Positions 26,439 to 34,228 of a stretch of DNA of 64,000 bases are shown in pieces. The notes under the pieces are model-generated. The model made no database searches. It was not told where the DNA came from and worked only from the letters and a program-made list of their open reading frames with translations. The DNA comes from Hafnia alvei. GTDB lineage: Bacteria; Pseudomonadota; Gammaproteobacteria; Enterobacterales; Enterobacteriaceae. Each line of letters begins with the position of its first letter. Position 1 is the stretch's first letter. Made by a program: the position numbers and the translations under genes. The DNA lies in contig NZ_FMIQ01000035.1 of NCBI RefSeq assembly GCF_900095695.1, positions 1 through 64,000 on the forward strand, given 5' to 3'.

Positions 26439-27533
26439 TTAAAGCTTCACGCTGTTAATCGAGTATTTGAAAGCGTCTGGCTTCAAGCTATCCAATTTTG
26501 TATCCCCAACCTGGGCTTGTGGATACATCAGGTAAGCCGCTTGATCTTGGGTACCTGGAAGTTTGAGGTCATGGGCATGGTTGTAGGCCATCCAGTTCAT
26601 CTCCCAACCGCCAAACATCCAGTCGTTGGCTTTTTGTACCTTAGGATCGCTAAACGGTAGACCACCGGCTTGTTCTTCCAGCATCACTTTGCGCACATCG
26701 GCAGGATCGACCGGGATCCAACCATAACCTTCCATATAAAACTCCGCGCGGCAGTGCTGGGCTTTGGTGATATCGCCATCTTTGCCTAGGCTGTTAAAGC
26801 CCATGTCTGACTTGCCCAAACGCACGCCGTAGGCGTCGCGAGCAGGAATACCAACCGAGCGCGCTAGCGCCACAAACAGCGCATTGATGTCGGCGCATTT
26901 ACCGGAAAGATTACCGCTGTCGAGCATTTGCTTAACGTTACCGTCGCCGCAGCCCTGCGTTTTGGGATCGCGCTGGGTATTGGCCACCACCCAGTCATAG
27001 ATCATTTTGGCGCGATCGATGTTGTTGTCGCCGCGTCCTTGAATGATTTTGTTGGCTGTTTTAGCCACGATGCCGTCAGTCGGTAAATAGCGCATTGGCT
27101 GCAAATAGAGCGCCATTTCTTCTGCTGTTAGCTTAACGGGATTGGCCGGAGGGGTTTTAAGATCGATATGGCGATTGCGAGTGCTCACGCTTTGCGTCAT
27201 GGTCACGCTATGTTGACCGGCGGTTGTGGTGGGCCAACTGACATGCAGCACCAGCGTATTATATGGCTTTATCAGCATCAGCTTGGCTTTGCCATCGTCT
27301 GATACTTTCCAATGTGGCGTTTGAGCCCGCTGGTAGTCGCCTAAGCGGGTAGCGGGCAATGGCAGCCACAGCTGCACCGCTTCGTTGGTAGCCGGAATAT
27401 CGACCTGTGTTGTGACGCGATAGTGGTTCCAATCTTTGGTTTCATTTGCTGCGTTAGCGTGGTTAACGCCCATAAGGGCCGAGGCAATGAAAGGAACGGC
27501 AGCGCTAAGGCGAAGAAAACGACGTCTGTTCAT
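26439..27533 (-). CDS. Tat-exported transglutaminase-like protein
   Basis: 364 residues. The N-terminus MNRRRFLRLSAAVPFIASA is a twin-arginine signal (RRRFLR), cleaved near HANA. The C-terminal half is a transglutaminase-like domain. The catalytic Cys is in GKCADINALFVALARSVGIPAR, the His in AQHCRAEFYMEGYGWIPVDPADVR, and the Asp in VDPAD. Such bacterial proteins may act as cysteine proteases, amidases or crosslinking enzymes; the substrate is unknown. It is a single gene convergent with the cytochrome gene. Confidence 0.8.
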   Translation of the reverse strand: MNRRRFLRLSAAVPFIASALMGVNHANAANETKDWNHYRVTTQVDIPATNEAVQLWLPLPATRLGDYQRAQTPHWKVSDDGKAKLMLIKPYNTLVLHVSWPTTTAGQHSVTMTQSVSTRNRHIDLKTPPANPVKLTAEEMALYLQPMRYLPTDGIVAKTANKIIQGRGDNNIDRAKMIYDWVVANTQRDPKTQGCGDGNVKQMLDSGNLSGKCADINALFVALARSVGIPARDAYGVRLGKSDMGFNSLGKDGDITKAQHCRAEFYMEGYGWIPVDPADVRKVMLEEQAGGLPFSDPKVQKANDWMFGGWEMNWMAYNHAHDLKLPGTQDQAAYLMYPQAQVGDTKLDSLKPDAFKYSINSVKL

Positions 27534-27562
27534 GAATTTCCCAAATTTATGTTGTAGGAAAA

Positions 27563-27590
27563 GGAAGCCAGCGAGTCTGATGTGGCTTCC
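27563..27590 (-). terminator. Probable rnk terminator
   Basis: GGAAGCCA (27563-27570) pairs with TGGCTTCC (27583-27590), followed by TTTTCC on the minus strand. It lies about 100 nt after the rnk stop and before the transglutaminase-like gene. Confidence 0.55.
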
Positions 27591-27690
27591 CTATTTTCAT
27601 CCGCCGTTTCTGTTTGCCTGAAGCCAACCGCTAACCCAGCGAGGTGAGAGAGATATTTTACCCGTTAAAAATGATTACGAGCGGTGATGA

Positions 27691-28101
27691 TTAACGATGA
27701 TACTCACCGGCCGCTTCGGGCTGGTACTGTAATTCCAAGACTTCGATATGGGTTTTCTGGCCGTTTGGCAGCTCCCATGTAATGGCATCGCCTACGCGCA
27801 AGCCGAGTAATGCCGCGCCAATAGGTGCCATAACAGACAGCTGAGTCGCGCTGTCTTTCAGGCTCGCAGGATAAACCAGCGTGCGCACATGCTCTTCTTT
27901 GGAAGAGAGGTCGCGGAATTTCACCCGGCTGTTCATGGTTACCACGTCAGCAGGCATGTTTGCAGGGCTGAGCATTTCAGCGCGATCGAGCTCATTGTTT
28001 AATGCTTCAGCGACCGGCAGGCTGGCGAAAGCAGGCTGCTCAAGCAGCGTGTCTAAGCGGGCAGCATCGAGTTCGTTCAGAATAATGGCTGGTCGTGACA
28101 T
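27691..28101 (-). CDS. rnk: Regulator of nucleoside diphosphate kinase, GreA-like
   Basis: 136 residues from ATG 28101, with GGAGAG 6 nt upstream; the open frame extends further but this start gives the E. coli length. It has a short N-terminal coiled coil and a GreA/GreB C-terminal domain ([38 protein letters not shown]). Rnk binds RNA polymerase without cleavage-factor activity and affects NTP metabolism in E. coli. It is monocistronic. A strong terminator-like hairpin sits in its 5' leader (28164-28191). Confidence 0.92.
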   Translation of the reverse strand: MSRPAIILNELDAARLDTLLEQPAFASLPVAEALNNELDRAEMLSPANMPADVVTMNSRVKFRDLSSKEEHVRTLVYPASLKDSATQLSVMAPIGAALLGLRVGDAITWELPNGQKTHIEVLELQYQPEAAGEYHR

Positions 28102-28156
28102 AGTTCTCTCCATGTAAGGTAGACAGGAGGCTTTCCTGTTCTTGTTGTCTTGTGTC

Positions 28157-28191
28157 AAAAGAAAACCCTCGCGCCCGTAAGCGCAAGGGTT
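28157..28191 (-). terminator. Terminator-like hairpin in the rnk leader
   Basis: On the minus strand AACCCT-T-GCGC pairs with GCGC-G-AGGGTT (plus-strand 28164-28174 with 28181-28191) and is followed by TTTTCTTTT. It lies upstream of rnk with no minus-strand gene before it. It is therefore an attenuator candidate or the end of a short transcript. Confidence 0.6.
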
Positions 28192-28287
28192 CAGAGTTCT
28201 TCTAAATTTCTATAACGTGATAATAGATAGCTTGCCAGATTTTTAAAAGTGAGCTGTATCACGAATCGGACAGTCTATATCCGACTC

Positions 28288-28302
28288 TTTGATAGTATCA
28301 AA
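28288..28302. promoter_or_regulatory. Perfect 15-bp palindrome, candidate operator
   Basis: TTTGATAGTATCAAA, symmetric about a central G, between rnk and the PRD operon. The binding protein is unknown. Confidence 0.4.
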
Positions 28303-28388
28303 ATCTATCCGGGTTTATAACCTCTCAACTGTTTTTTCCTGATAAATCAGGGAATAAAATATTTTCTACTGGCGAACTTTAAACGAAA

Positions 28389-28439
28389 TTTGAACTGGAA
28401 ATGGCTTTTGGCATTAATTTCCAGTTTGAATTGGAAAAA
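28389..28439 (+). promoter_or_regulatory. TTTGAAYTGGAAA repeats, candidate activator site
   Basis: TTTGAACTGGAAAT (28389-28402) and TTTGAATTGGAAAA (28426-28439) are direct repeats 37 bp apart. An inverted copy, ATTTCCAGTT (28417-28426), lies between them. They are about 95-140 nt upstream of the first gene of the PRD operon, a suitable place for the PRD/EIIB/EIIA regulator encoded at 34725. Confidence 0.45.
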
Positions 28440-28531
28440 GACCCTCTGCTCACTTTTATTTATCCGCTGTAGGGTACAAACATCAACAGAGATAACGCTC
28501 CGGTTGAAATGAATAATAGGGGAGAGAAGGC

Positions 28532-28879
28532 GTGGCAGAACAACAACTCTCAGTGGATGAGAAAAAAGTAGAATCAGAAACTAATACGACGCTTGAAAAA
28601 GTTGTCAGCCTGCTTACGGATAAAGGTATTTATCCTAATGACGTGCAAAAACAGATGTTATTTTCTCACGTTAAAGCCATGGTGTTACGTTCTCATACGG
28701 GTGAAGCATTACCTGAAGTCGATATTTCTCTCTTCGATGAAATTTCGCCTTTATCTCTAAATTTAGCAGAGCAGGTTGTTAGCTGGTTTAATAATCTGGC
28801 CTATGAAGAAGCGCATTTATTATCTGTCCACTTTGAAGTGGCCAAAGAAAACGAATTAAGTTGTGTAACGGGAGAATAA
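28532..28879 (+). CDS. PRD-domain small protein (EF_0829-type)
   Basis: 115 residues from GTG 28532, with GGGGAG about 7 nt upstream. After a polar N-terminus, the body (about 20-110) looks like a single PTS regulation domain: LLTDKGIYPNDVQKQMLFSHVKAMVLRSHTGEALPE. There is a conserved-type His in FSHV. There is no DNA-binding domain. A one-PRD protein with the same neighbours heads the corresponding cluster in Enterococcus faecalis (EF_0829 series, from memory). It could be a phosphorylation-sensing partner of the transport proteins. It is the first gene of the operon; the stop is 2 nt before the next start. Confidence 0.7.
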   Translation: MAEQQLSVDEKKVESETNTTLEKVVSLLTDKGIYPNDVQKQMLFSHVKAMVLRSHTGEALPEVDISLFDEISPLSLNLAEQVVSWFNNLAYEEAHLLSVHFEVAKENELSCVTGE

Positions 28880-28881
28880 TC

Positions 28882-29244
28882 ATGACTGCAATTAAGGTGG
28901 TAATCGGTGATCGTCTGGGTAAAGGTCAGAAAGTGGGACAGGGTGTCGAAGCTGCTGGCGGTGTTGCAGTTGTCATCCCAGGGGTTGCGGCTGATATGAA
29001 GCTGGGCGACGTAATGAAGCAGGAAGACGCGAATCTGGGGATCTCTTTCTGCGGCAGCGGCGGCGCTGGTGCAATTACGGCTCAAACTAAGCATGGTTAC
29101 AAAGCAAAATACGGTATGCGTTCGGTTGAAGAAGGCGTAACCGCAATTAACGAAGGCTATAACGTGCTGGGTTTTGGTTTTATGGATAAAGAAGAGTTAG
29201 GACAGAGATTAGTTGAAGCGTATGCCAAAAAATACGGTGGCTAA
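28882..29244 (+). CDS. Glycine-rich SFCGS-family protein
   Basis: 120 residues from ATG 28882, with GGAGAA upstream. It is soluble and contains the eponymous SFCGSGGAGAITAQTKHGYK, with a single prominent Cys at the end of a predicted beta-strand (LGISFCGSGGAGA), preceded by GVAVVIPGVAADMKLGDVM. A beta-strand, Cys, then Gly-rich loop is reminiscent of the phospho-cysteine loop of PTS EIIB domains, but I cannot show homology. Function is unknown. The family occurs with DUF4310/4311/4312 proteins, as here, so it is probably a cytoplasmic subunit of that system. It is 3 nt from the next gene. Confidence 0.8.
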   Translation: MTAIKVVIGDRLGKGQKVGQGVEAAGGVAVVIPGVAADMKLGDVMKQEDANLGISFCGSGGAGAITAQTKHGYKAKYGMRSVEEGVTAINEGYNVLGFGFMDKEELGQRLVEAYAKKYGG

Positions 29245-29247
29245 TTT

Positions 29248-29547
29248 ATGAAAGAAAATATCACGACGACGGTCACCGTCAGTGGTAAAAGTGATACCAA
29301 GCAGAAAGCTTTTGCCGCCGCTTTAAGTAGCGTTCAGGGTGCATTACTGCGGGAATCCAAAAAGGTATTCCTGAGAATTGAACCAGTCGATATTAAAGTC
29401 ATTAGGGCAGAAGAGAAAATAACGACCGAAAAGTTTCTTTTCTTTTTCTTGCCAAGAAAGAAATACCTCTATTCTGTAACCATTGACGTTACGGTAAATA
29501 TGACAACGGTTGATACCGATAAAATTGATTTTAAATTAGCACCCTAA
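29248..29547 (+). CDS. DUF4312-family protein
   Basis: 99 residues, soluble, with an alternating strand pattern (TTVTVSGKSDTKQKAFAAALSSVQ...KKYLYSVTIDVTVNMTTVDTDKIDFKLAP) and a hydrophobic-aromatic middle (KFLFFFLPRKKYLYS) that may touch the membrane. Family members occur only in the SFCGS/DUF4311/DUF4310 cluster as far as I recall (EF_0831-type). Function is unknown. It ends the soluble part of the operon; two hairpins separate it from the membrane genes. Confidence 0.75.
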   Translation: MKENITTTVTVSGKSDTKQKAFAAALSSVQGALLRESKKVFLRIEPVDIKVIRAEEKITTEKFLFFFLPRKKYLYSVTIDVTVNMTTVDTDKIDFKLAP

Positions 29548-29635
29548 ATATTTGATGCTGCGTCAAATATAACGGTATGTAACTACTCCAGTGTATTATC
29601 ACAATAGGAGAATATTAATTATTTAATGTTCTCCT
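29548..29635 (+). other. Two intercistronic hairpins
   Basis: ATATTTGA/TCAAATAT (29548-29570) and AGGAGAA...TTCTCCT with an inner ATTAA/TTAAT (29606-29635) lie in the 163-nt gap before DUF4311. Neither has a T-run, so mRNA processing or stability control is more likely than full termination. Confidence 0.5.
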
Positions 29636-29716
29636 GTACTCCATCGTTTTCAGCATGCATGCCAAAAGCGGCAGTTTGAAAGACGACGGGTATATAACAT
29701 TATAAGGAATATGCTG

Positions 29717-30493
29717 ATGTTTCTAATTATCCTCCTGAAGTCGATTATTATCGGCGGATTGGTTGGCGTGGGGGTTGGCGCAGGGGCCGCGCGTATGTTT
29801 CATGCGCCCACGGTTCAGGGTATGGGGGCGTTCCGTACTTTAGGCGAGTTGAATTCCTGCGAAGGCGATCCGGCTTCCCACTTCTCTTTTGGCTTGGGCT
29901 TCTTCTTTAACGCCTGGGCATCTTCCGTTGCCGCCGGTGCATTCACGCAGGACGTCGATCACCGCATCATCCCTAACTGGGGTGCCGCCGTATTGTTGAT
30001 GAAAAACCGCGACTTAGCTACCACCATGCACGACCCTAAAAAGATGGCGATTGCCTGCGGCATCATCGGTGTGATTGTGGTTGCCTTCCTGAACTCAACG
30101 GCTTCGGCGGTACCTGCCGCGTTGCAAATCACCGCGGTGAAAGTGTTGGTGCCTGCGGCGAACCTGCTGGTGAATACCGTGATGCCAGTGATTTTCTGGT
30201 TAGCTGCCATTGATGCAGGGCGTCGCTCTGGCTTCTGGGCCACGATTTTCGGTGGTTTGGCGCAGCTCATCATGGGGAACGCCGTACCGGGGTTGGTATT
30301 GGGCATCCTGATTGGTAAAGGCGTGGAGGAGAGCGGCTGGAACAAGGTTACTAAGATCATGATGGCGGTTATCGTGCTGCTGTTTGTGCTGAGCGGGTTC
30401 TTCCGTGGTTTCGACATGAAAATGCTGGAGTCCTTCCATCTTGGTGTGCCGTTCTGGTTAGACCAAATCCACAATACCCTTAGCGGCAAATAA
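29717..30493 (+). CDS. DUF4311-family integral membrane protein
   Basis: 258 residues from ATG 29717; ATG 29711 is also in frame, but AAGGA is only 2 nt from it and 8 nt from the chosen one. There are about six or seven hydrophobic helices rich in Gly/Ala, with motifs GVGVGAGAARMFHAPTVQGMGAF, GDPASHFSFGLGFFFNAW and HDPKKMA. It is EF_0833-type, found beside DUF4310. I infer that it is one of two membrane subunits of a transporter; no biochemical function is known to me. It is 18 nt from the DUF4310 gene. Confidence 0.8.
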   Translation: MFLIILLKSIIIGGLVGVGVGAGAARMFHAPTVQGMGAFRTLGELNSCEGDPASHFSFGLGFFFNAWASSVAAGAFTQDVDHRIIPNWGAAVLLMKNRDLATTMHDPKKMAIACGIIGVIVVAFLNSTASAVPAALQITAVKVLVPAANLLVNTVMPVIFWLAAIDAGRRSGFWATIFGGLAQLIMGNAVPGLVLGILIGKGVEESGWNKVTKIMMAVIVLLFVLSGFFRGFDMKMLESFHLGVPFWLDQIHNTLSGK

Positions 30494-30511
30494 TCAGGCG
30501 GAGTACAGATA

Positions 30512-31159
30512 ATGGACGAGAAATTAAAGAATAACTTCTGGTACGCCGACTGGTCATTCCCGATCTTTGTTGGTTTGCTCTCTGCCGGTGTGTTCGCCGG
30601 TACACATATGTACTACCTGTACGGTATCGGCGCATTTAACGAAGTGGCGTTTGTTTCTATGCTGCGTGCGGGTATCGATACGGGTTCTTACGGTGCGGTC
30701 GCGGCATTCGGGGCGAGCTTCCTGTTTGCCCGCATTATCGAAGGTTCCTTAGTGGGGATTTTGGATATCGGCGGTGCTATCCAAACCGGCGTCGGTTTGG
30801 GGGTTCCTGCACTGCTACTCGGGGCTGGCTTTGTTTATCCGGTAGAGAACTTTGGCGCTTCGCTGGTAACCGGCTTGGCGATTGGTTTAGCGATTGGCTA
30901 TCTGATTATTCTGGCGCGTAAATTTACCATCAATCAGAGCAACTCAACCTACGGTGCTGACGTGATGATGGGCGCGGGGAATGCTTCCGGTCGCTTCTTG
31001 GGGCCGCTGATTATTCTGTCTGCGATTACCGCGTCGATTCCTATTGGTATCGGCTCACTGATTGGCGCTCTGCTGTTCTATCTCTGGCAGAAACCGATCA
31101 CCGGTGGTGCAATTCTGGGTGCCATGATTTTTGGCTCAATTTTCCCAGTCGCGATTTAA
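30512..31159 (+). CDS. DUF4310-family integral membrane protein
   Basis: 215 residues with about six transmembrane helices. Gly-rich segments include GGAIQTGVGLGVPALLLGAGF and YGADVMMGAGNASGRFLGPLI. The N-terminus (MDEKLKNNFWYADWSFPIFVG) is cytoplasmic by charge. EF_0832-type, always adjacent to DUF4311 as far as I know. Together they probably form the membrane channel of an unstudied uptake system that feeds the amidohydrolase, ammonia-lyase and aldolase encoded next. Confidence 0.8.
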   Translation: MDEKLKNNFWYADWSFPIFVGLLSAGVFAGTHMYYLYGIGAFNEVAFVSMLRAGIDTGSYGAVAAFGASFLFARIIEGSLVGILDIGGAIQTGVGLGVPALLLGAGFVYPVENFGASLVTGLAIGLAIGYLIILARKFTINQSNSTYGADVMMGAGNASGRFLGPLIILSAITASIPIGIGSLIGALLFYLWQKPITGGAILGAMIFGSIFPVAI

Positions 31160-31235
31160 CCATTCAAATCTCCTCAATGCCCGCGCCGTGGTGCGGGACA
31201 TTCTTCACCTGAACTAAGAAGTAAGAAGGTGTGCG

Positions 31236-32369
31236 ATGTACGATTTAATTATTAAACAGGGAAAATGTGCCGACGGCAGCGTGGTGGATATTGCTGTCAA
31301 AGAGGGAAAAATTGCGGCGCTAGGCTCGCTGGAACATAACGCGACGGCGACTAAAACACTCGATCTGCAAGGCCGATATTTCATCAGCGCTGGCTGGATT
31401 GATTCCCATACCCACTGTTATCCCTCCTCTCCCATTTATAACGACGAGCCCGATCTGGTGGGTGTTTCCAGCGGCGTGACCTCCGTTGTTGATGCGGGAA
31501 GCACCGGCGCTGATGACATCGATGAGTTTTATCGCCTAACCCGTAGCGCTAAAACCAACGTGTTTGCCTTTCTGAATATCTCCCGCATTGGTCTGCTGCG
31601 CCAAAATGAGCTGGGAGATATGAATGATATTGATGATGCGCTGGCGCACAAGGCGATTCGGGCGCACCAAGGCTTTGTGGTCGGTATTAAGGCGCGAATG
31701 AGCAGCAGCGTGGTGCAGCAAAACGGGATTCAGCCATTGGTTCGCGCCAAAGAAATTCAGGCCAATAACGGCGGTTTACCGCTGATGGTGCACATCGGTA
31801 ACAATCCACCAAACCTCGATGATATTGCTGATTTATTGACTCAGGGTGACATCATTACCCACTGCTATAACGGCAAACCGAACCGCATTTTGACCCCAGA
31901 AGGGGAGTTACGCAGCGCGGTGAAGCGTGCGTTGGATCGCGGTGTTTTACTCGATGTGGGGCACGGTAGCGCCAGCTTTAGTTTTGATGTGGCTGAAGTG
32001 GCTATCGCGCAGGGGATTTATCCGCACACCATTAGCTCTGATATTTACTGCAAAAATCGTATTAAGGGGCCGGTTTATAGCCTGGCCTACGTGATGTCTA
32101 AATTCCTGCTGGTAGGGCTCTCGCTGCCACAAATTATCAATTGCGTCACTGCTAATGCCGCACAGGCGCTGCGCTTGCCAAATAAAGGCCGCTTAGCCGT
32201 GGGCTGCGACGCTGACTTTACGATTTTTGATGTGGTTGAGCAGGCGCAGGTTTATGCCGACTCAGAACAACAAAGCAGGAGCGGGCAAACCCTGATCCTG
32301 CCGCTGGCCGCCGTTGTGGCAGGGCAGCCAATGCTTACTCAGGATGGAGAATCCAGAAATGTCTTCTAA
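31236..32369 (+). CDS. Amidohydrolase/deacetylase (EF_0837-type)
   Basis: 377 residues, cyclic amidohydrolase superfamily with a TIM barrel. Metal ligands are visible: DSHTHCYP (HxH), the probably carboxylated Lys in VGIKARMSSS, His in LMVHIGNNPP, His in ITHCYNGK, and the catalytic Asp in TISSDIYCK. It is likely to remove an acyl group, or open a ring, from an amino-sugar-like compound before the DgaE-type lyase acts. The substrate is not known. Its end overlaps the next gene by 11 nt, so the two are translationally coupled. Confidence 0.85.
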   Translation: MYDLIIKQGKCADGSVVDIAVKEGKIAALGSLEHNATATKTLDLQGRYFISAGWIDSHTHCYPSSPIYNDEPDLVGVSSGVTSVVDAGSTGADDIDEFYRLTRSAKTNVFAFLNISRIGLLRQNELGDMNDIDDALAHKAIRAHQGFVVGIKARMSSSVVQQNGIQPLVRAKEIQANNGGLPLMVHIGNNPPNLDDIADLLTQGDIITHCYNGKPNRILTPEGELRSAVKRALDRGVLLDVGHGSASFSFDVAEVAIAQGIYPHTISSDIYCKNRIKGPVYSLAYVMSKFLLVGLSLPQIINCVTANAAQALRLPNKGRLAVGCDADFTIFDVVEQAQVYADSEQQSRSGQTLILPLAAVVAGQPMLTQDGESRNVF

Positions 32370-33471
32370 TCAGTCTATCTATCAGAAATATAACCTGAAA
32401 ACGGTGATCAATACTTCAGGCCGTATGACCATTTTGGGCGTGTCGACGCCGCGCGAAGATGTGGTTGAAGCCGTTAACTTTGGCCTGAATCACTATTTTG
32501 AAGTCAAAGATTTGGTGAACAAAACCGGTCGCTATATTGCTGATTTGCTTGGCGTGGAAGATGCGGTGGTGGTGTCTTGCGCTTCTGCGGGGATCGCTCA
32601 GTCGGTGGCTGCGGTAATCGTTAAAGATAATCTGTACCGTTTGGAAAACCTGCATGCACATCCGCATGATGTTCCCAGCGAGATCGTAGTGCCAAAAGGC
32701 CATAACGTAAACTTCGGTGCGCCAGTAGGCACCATGGTGCAACTGGGGGGCGGTACGCTGCGCGAGGCGGGATATGCCAATGAATGCTCCCCAGCGCAGC
32801 TGGCTGCGGCAATTACGCCAAATACGGCCGCCATTCTGTATATCAAATCCCATCACTGTGTGCAGAAAAGCATGCTGAATGTGGCACAGGCCGCTGAAGT
32901 CGCGAAAGCTCACCAGCTACCGCTTATTGTTGATGCGGCGGCCGAAGAGGATTTGCAGTGCTATTACCACATGGGCGCCGATCTGGTGATTTATAGCGGT
33001 GCTAAGGCGATTGAAGGCCCAACCAGTGGTTTAGTGATCGGTAAGCAGCAGTATGTTGAGTGGGTGAAGCTGCAGTCCAATGGGATTGGGCGGGCGATGA
33101 AAGTGGGTAAAGAAGGCATTCTTGGCCTGACTCAGGCCATCGCCAGCTATATGACGCTTGAAAAAGAGAGCGGCCAGCAGATGGTCGAAAAAATGACGGC
33201 GTTTATTAAGAACCTGAATTCACTCAACGGCGTACAGGCAAAAGTCGTTTGGGACAGCGCCGGTCGCGATATTGCGCGCACTGAAATCGCTTTCGATCAT
33301 GCGGCATTAGGGATCAGCACGCAGGAGATCGTTGATCGTTTGAAGAACGGCGATCCCGCGATTTATTTCCGTGGCTATAAAGCTAACGAAGGAAAAATTG
33401 AAGTGGATGTGCGTAGCGTTAGCGCCGAGCAGCTGCATACCGTTTACCAATGTATTAAAGCATTGTTCTAA
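32359..33471 (+). CDS. dgaE: DgaE-family PLP-dependent ammonia-lyase
   Basis: 370 residues from ATG 32359, inside the end of the previous gene. SelA-like fold type I PLP enzyme. INTSGRMTILGVSTPREDV lies at the N-terminus, and the PLP Lys is expected in IYSGAKAIEGPTSGLVIG. The characterised relative, Salmonella DgaE, converts D-glucosaminate-6-phosphate to 2-keto-3-deoxygluconate-6-phosphate and ammonia. The following aldolase fits that product. The pathway entry here probably differs from dgaABCD, because there is no mannose-family PTS in the cluster. Confidence 0.85.
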   Translation: MSSNQSIYQKYNLKTVINTSGRMTILGVSTPREDVVEAVNFGLNHYFEVKDLVNKTGRYIADLLGVEDAVVVSCASAGIAQSVAAVIVKDNLYRLENLHAHPHDVPSEIVVPKGHNVNFGAPVGTMVQLGGGTLREAGYANECSPAQLAAAITPNTAAILYIKSHHCVQKSMLNVAQAAEVAKAHQLPLIVDAAAEEDLQCYYHMGADLVIYSGAKAIEGPTSGLVIGKQQYVEWVKLQSNGIGRAMKVGKEGILGLTQAIASYMTLEKESGQQMVEKMTAFIKNLNSLNGVQAKVVWDSAGRDIARTEIAFDHAALGISTQEIVDRLKNGDPAIYFRGYKANEGKIEVDVRSVSAEQLHTVYQCIKALF

Positions 33472-33487
33472 TTAAGGGAGTTAACTG

Positions 33488-34228
33488 ATGCAACTGACAC
33501 CTAAATTTTATAAAAATCGTGTTTGCCTGAATGTGCTAGCGGGTTCCAAAGAGAACGCCCGCGAAATTTATGAAGCAGCTGAAGGCTATGTGCTGGTTGG
33601 GGTGCTATCGAAAGACTACCCTGACGTTTCTTCTGCCGTGGCGGATATGAAGGAATACTCAGCGCTGATTAATAATGCGCTGTCTGTGGGGCTGGGAGCC
33701 GGCGATCCTAACCAGTCGTTGATGGTGTCGCAGATTTCAGCGGAGGTACAGCCACAGCATGTGAATCAGGTATTTACCGGCGTGGGCACCAGCCGTGGAA
33801 TGCTGGGGCAGAATGCATCCGTGGTGAATGGCTTAGTGTCGCCCACCGGAACGGTCGGACAGGTGAAAATATCTACTGGCCCGCTGAGCAGCCAAGGCCC
33901 CGATGCGATTGTGCCTGTCGAGTCTGCGATTGCGCTGTTGCAAGATATGGGCGGCAGCTCGGTGAAATACTTCCCAATGGGCGGGTTAACATGCCGTGCG
34001 GAGTTTGAGTATGTGGCTAAAGCCTGTGCGAAACAGAACTTCTGGCTAGAGCCGACGGGCGGGATCGATCTAGATAACTTTGAAGAGATCCTGAAAATCG
34101 CGCTAGATGCTGGCGTAGAGAAAGTGATCCCGCATATCTACAGTTCGATCATTGATAAAGCCTCGGGGAATACGCGTCCGCAAGATGTTGCACGGTTGCT
34201 TGGGATGGTGAAGAAGCTGGTGGGTTAG
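33488..34228 (+). CDS. dgaF: DgaF-family 2-keto-3-deoxy-6-phosphogluconate aldolase
   Basis: 246 residues. TIM-barrel aldolase with KYFPMGGLTCRAEFEYVAKAC and FWLEPTGGIDLDNFEEILKIALDAGVEKVIPHIYSSIIDK. It belongs to the EF_0839/DgaF type. It should split KDPG into pyruvate and glyceraldehyde-3-phosphate, the last step of the catabolic route. GGGAG lies about 8 nt upstream. Last gene of the operon that begins at 28532. Confidence 0.88.
   Translation: MQLTPKFYKNRVCLNVLAGSKENAREIYEAAEGYVLVGVLSKDYPDVSSAVADMKEYSALINNALSVGLGAGDPNQSLMVSQISAEVQPQHVNQVFTGVGTSRGMLGQNASVVNGLVSPTGTVGQVKISTGPLSSQGPDAIVPVESAIALLQDMGGSSVKYFPMGGLTCRAEFEYVAKACAKQNFWLEPTGGIDLDNFEEILKIALDAGVEKVIPHIYSSIIDKASGNTRPQDVARLLGMVKKLVG

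Larger units (their letters stand above)
28102..28531. promoter_or_regulatory. Divergent rnk / PRD-operon control region
   Basis: 430 bp without a gene. It contains the rnk leader hairpin (28164-28191), a CRP-like GTGA-N6-TCAC (28249-28262), a perfect 15-bp palindrome (28288-28302) and TTTGAAYTGGAAA direct repeats (28389 and 28426) near the right-hand operon. I could not fit a sigma-54 -24/-12 promoter with correct spacing. Confidence 0.55.

Noticed and set aside
28380-28531. A sigma-54 promoter for the PRD/SFCGS operon, expected from the Salmonella dga system
   Set aside because: No GG-N10-GC element with correct spacing was found, and the linked regulator is a PRD/EIIB/EIIA protein without an AAA+ domain.
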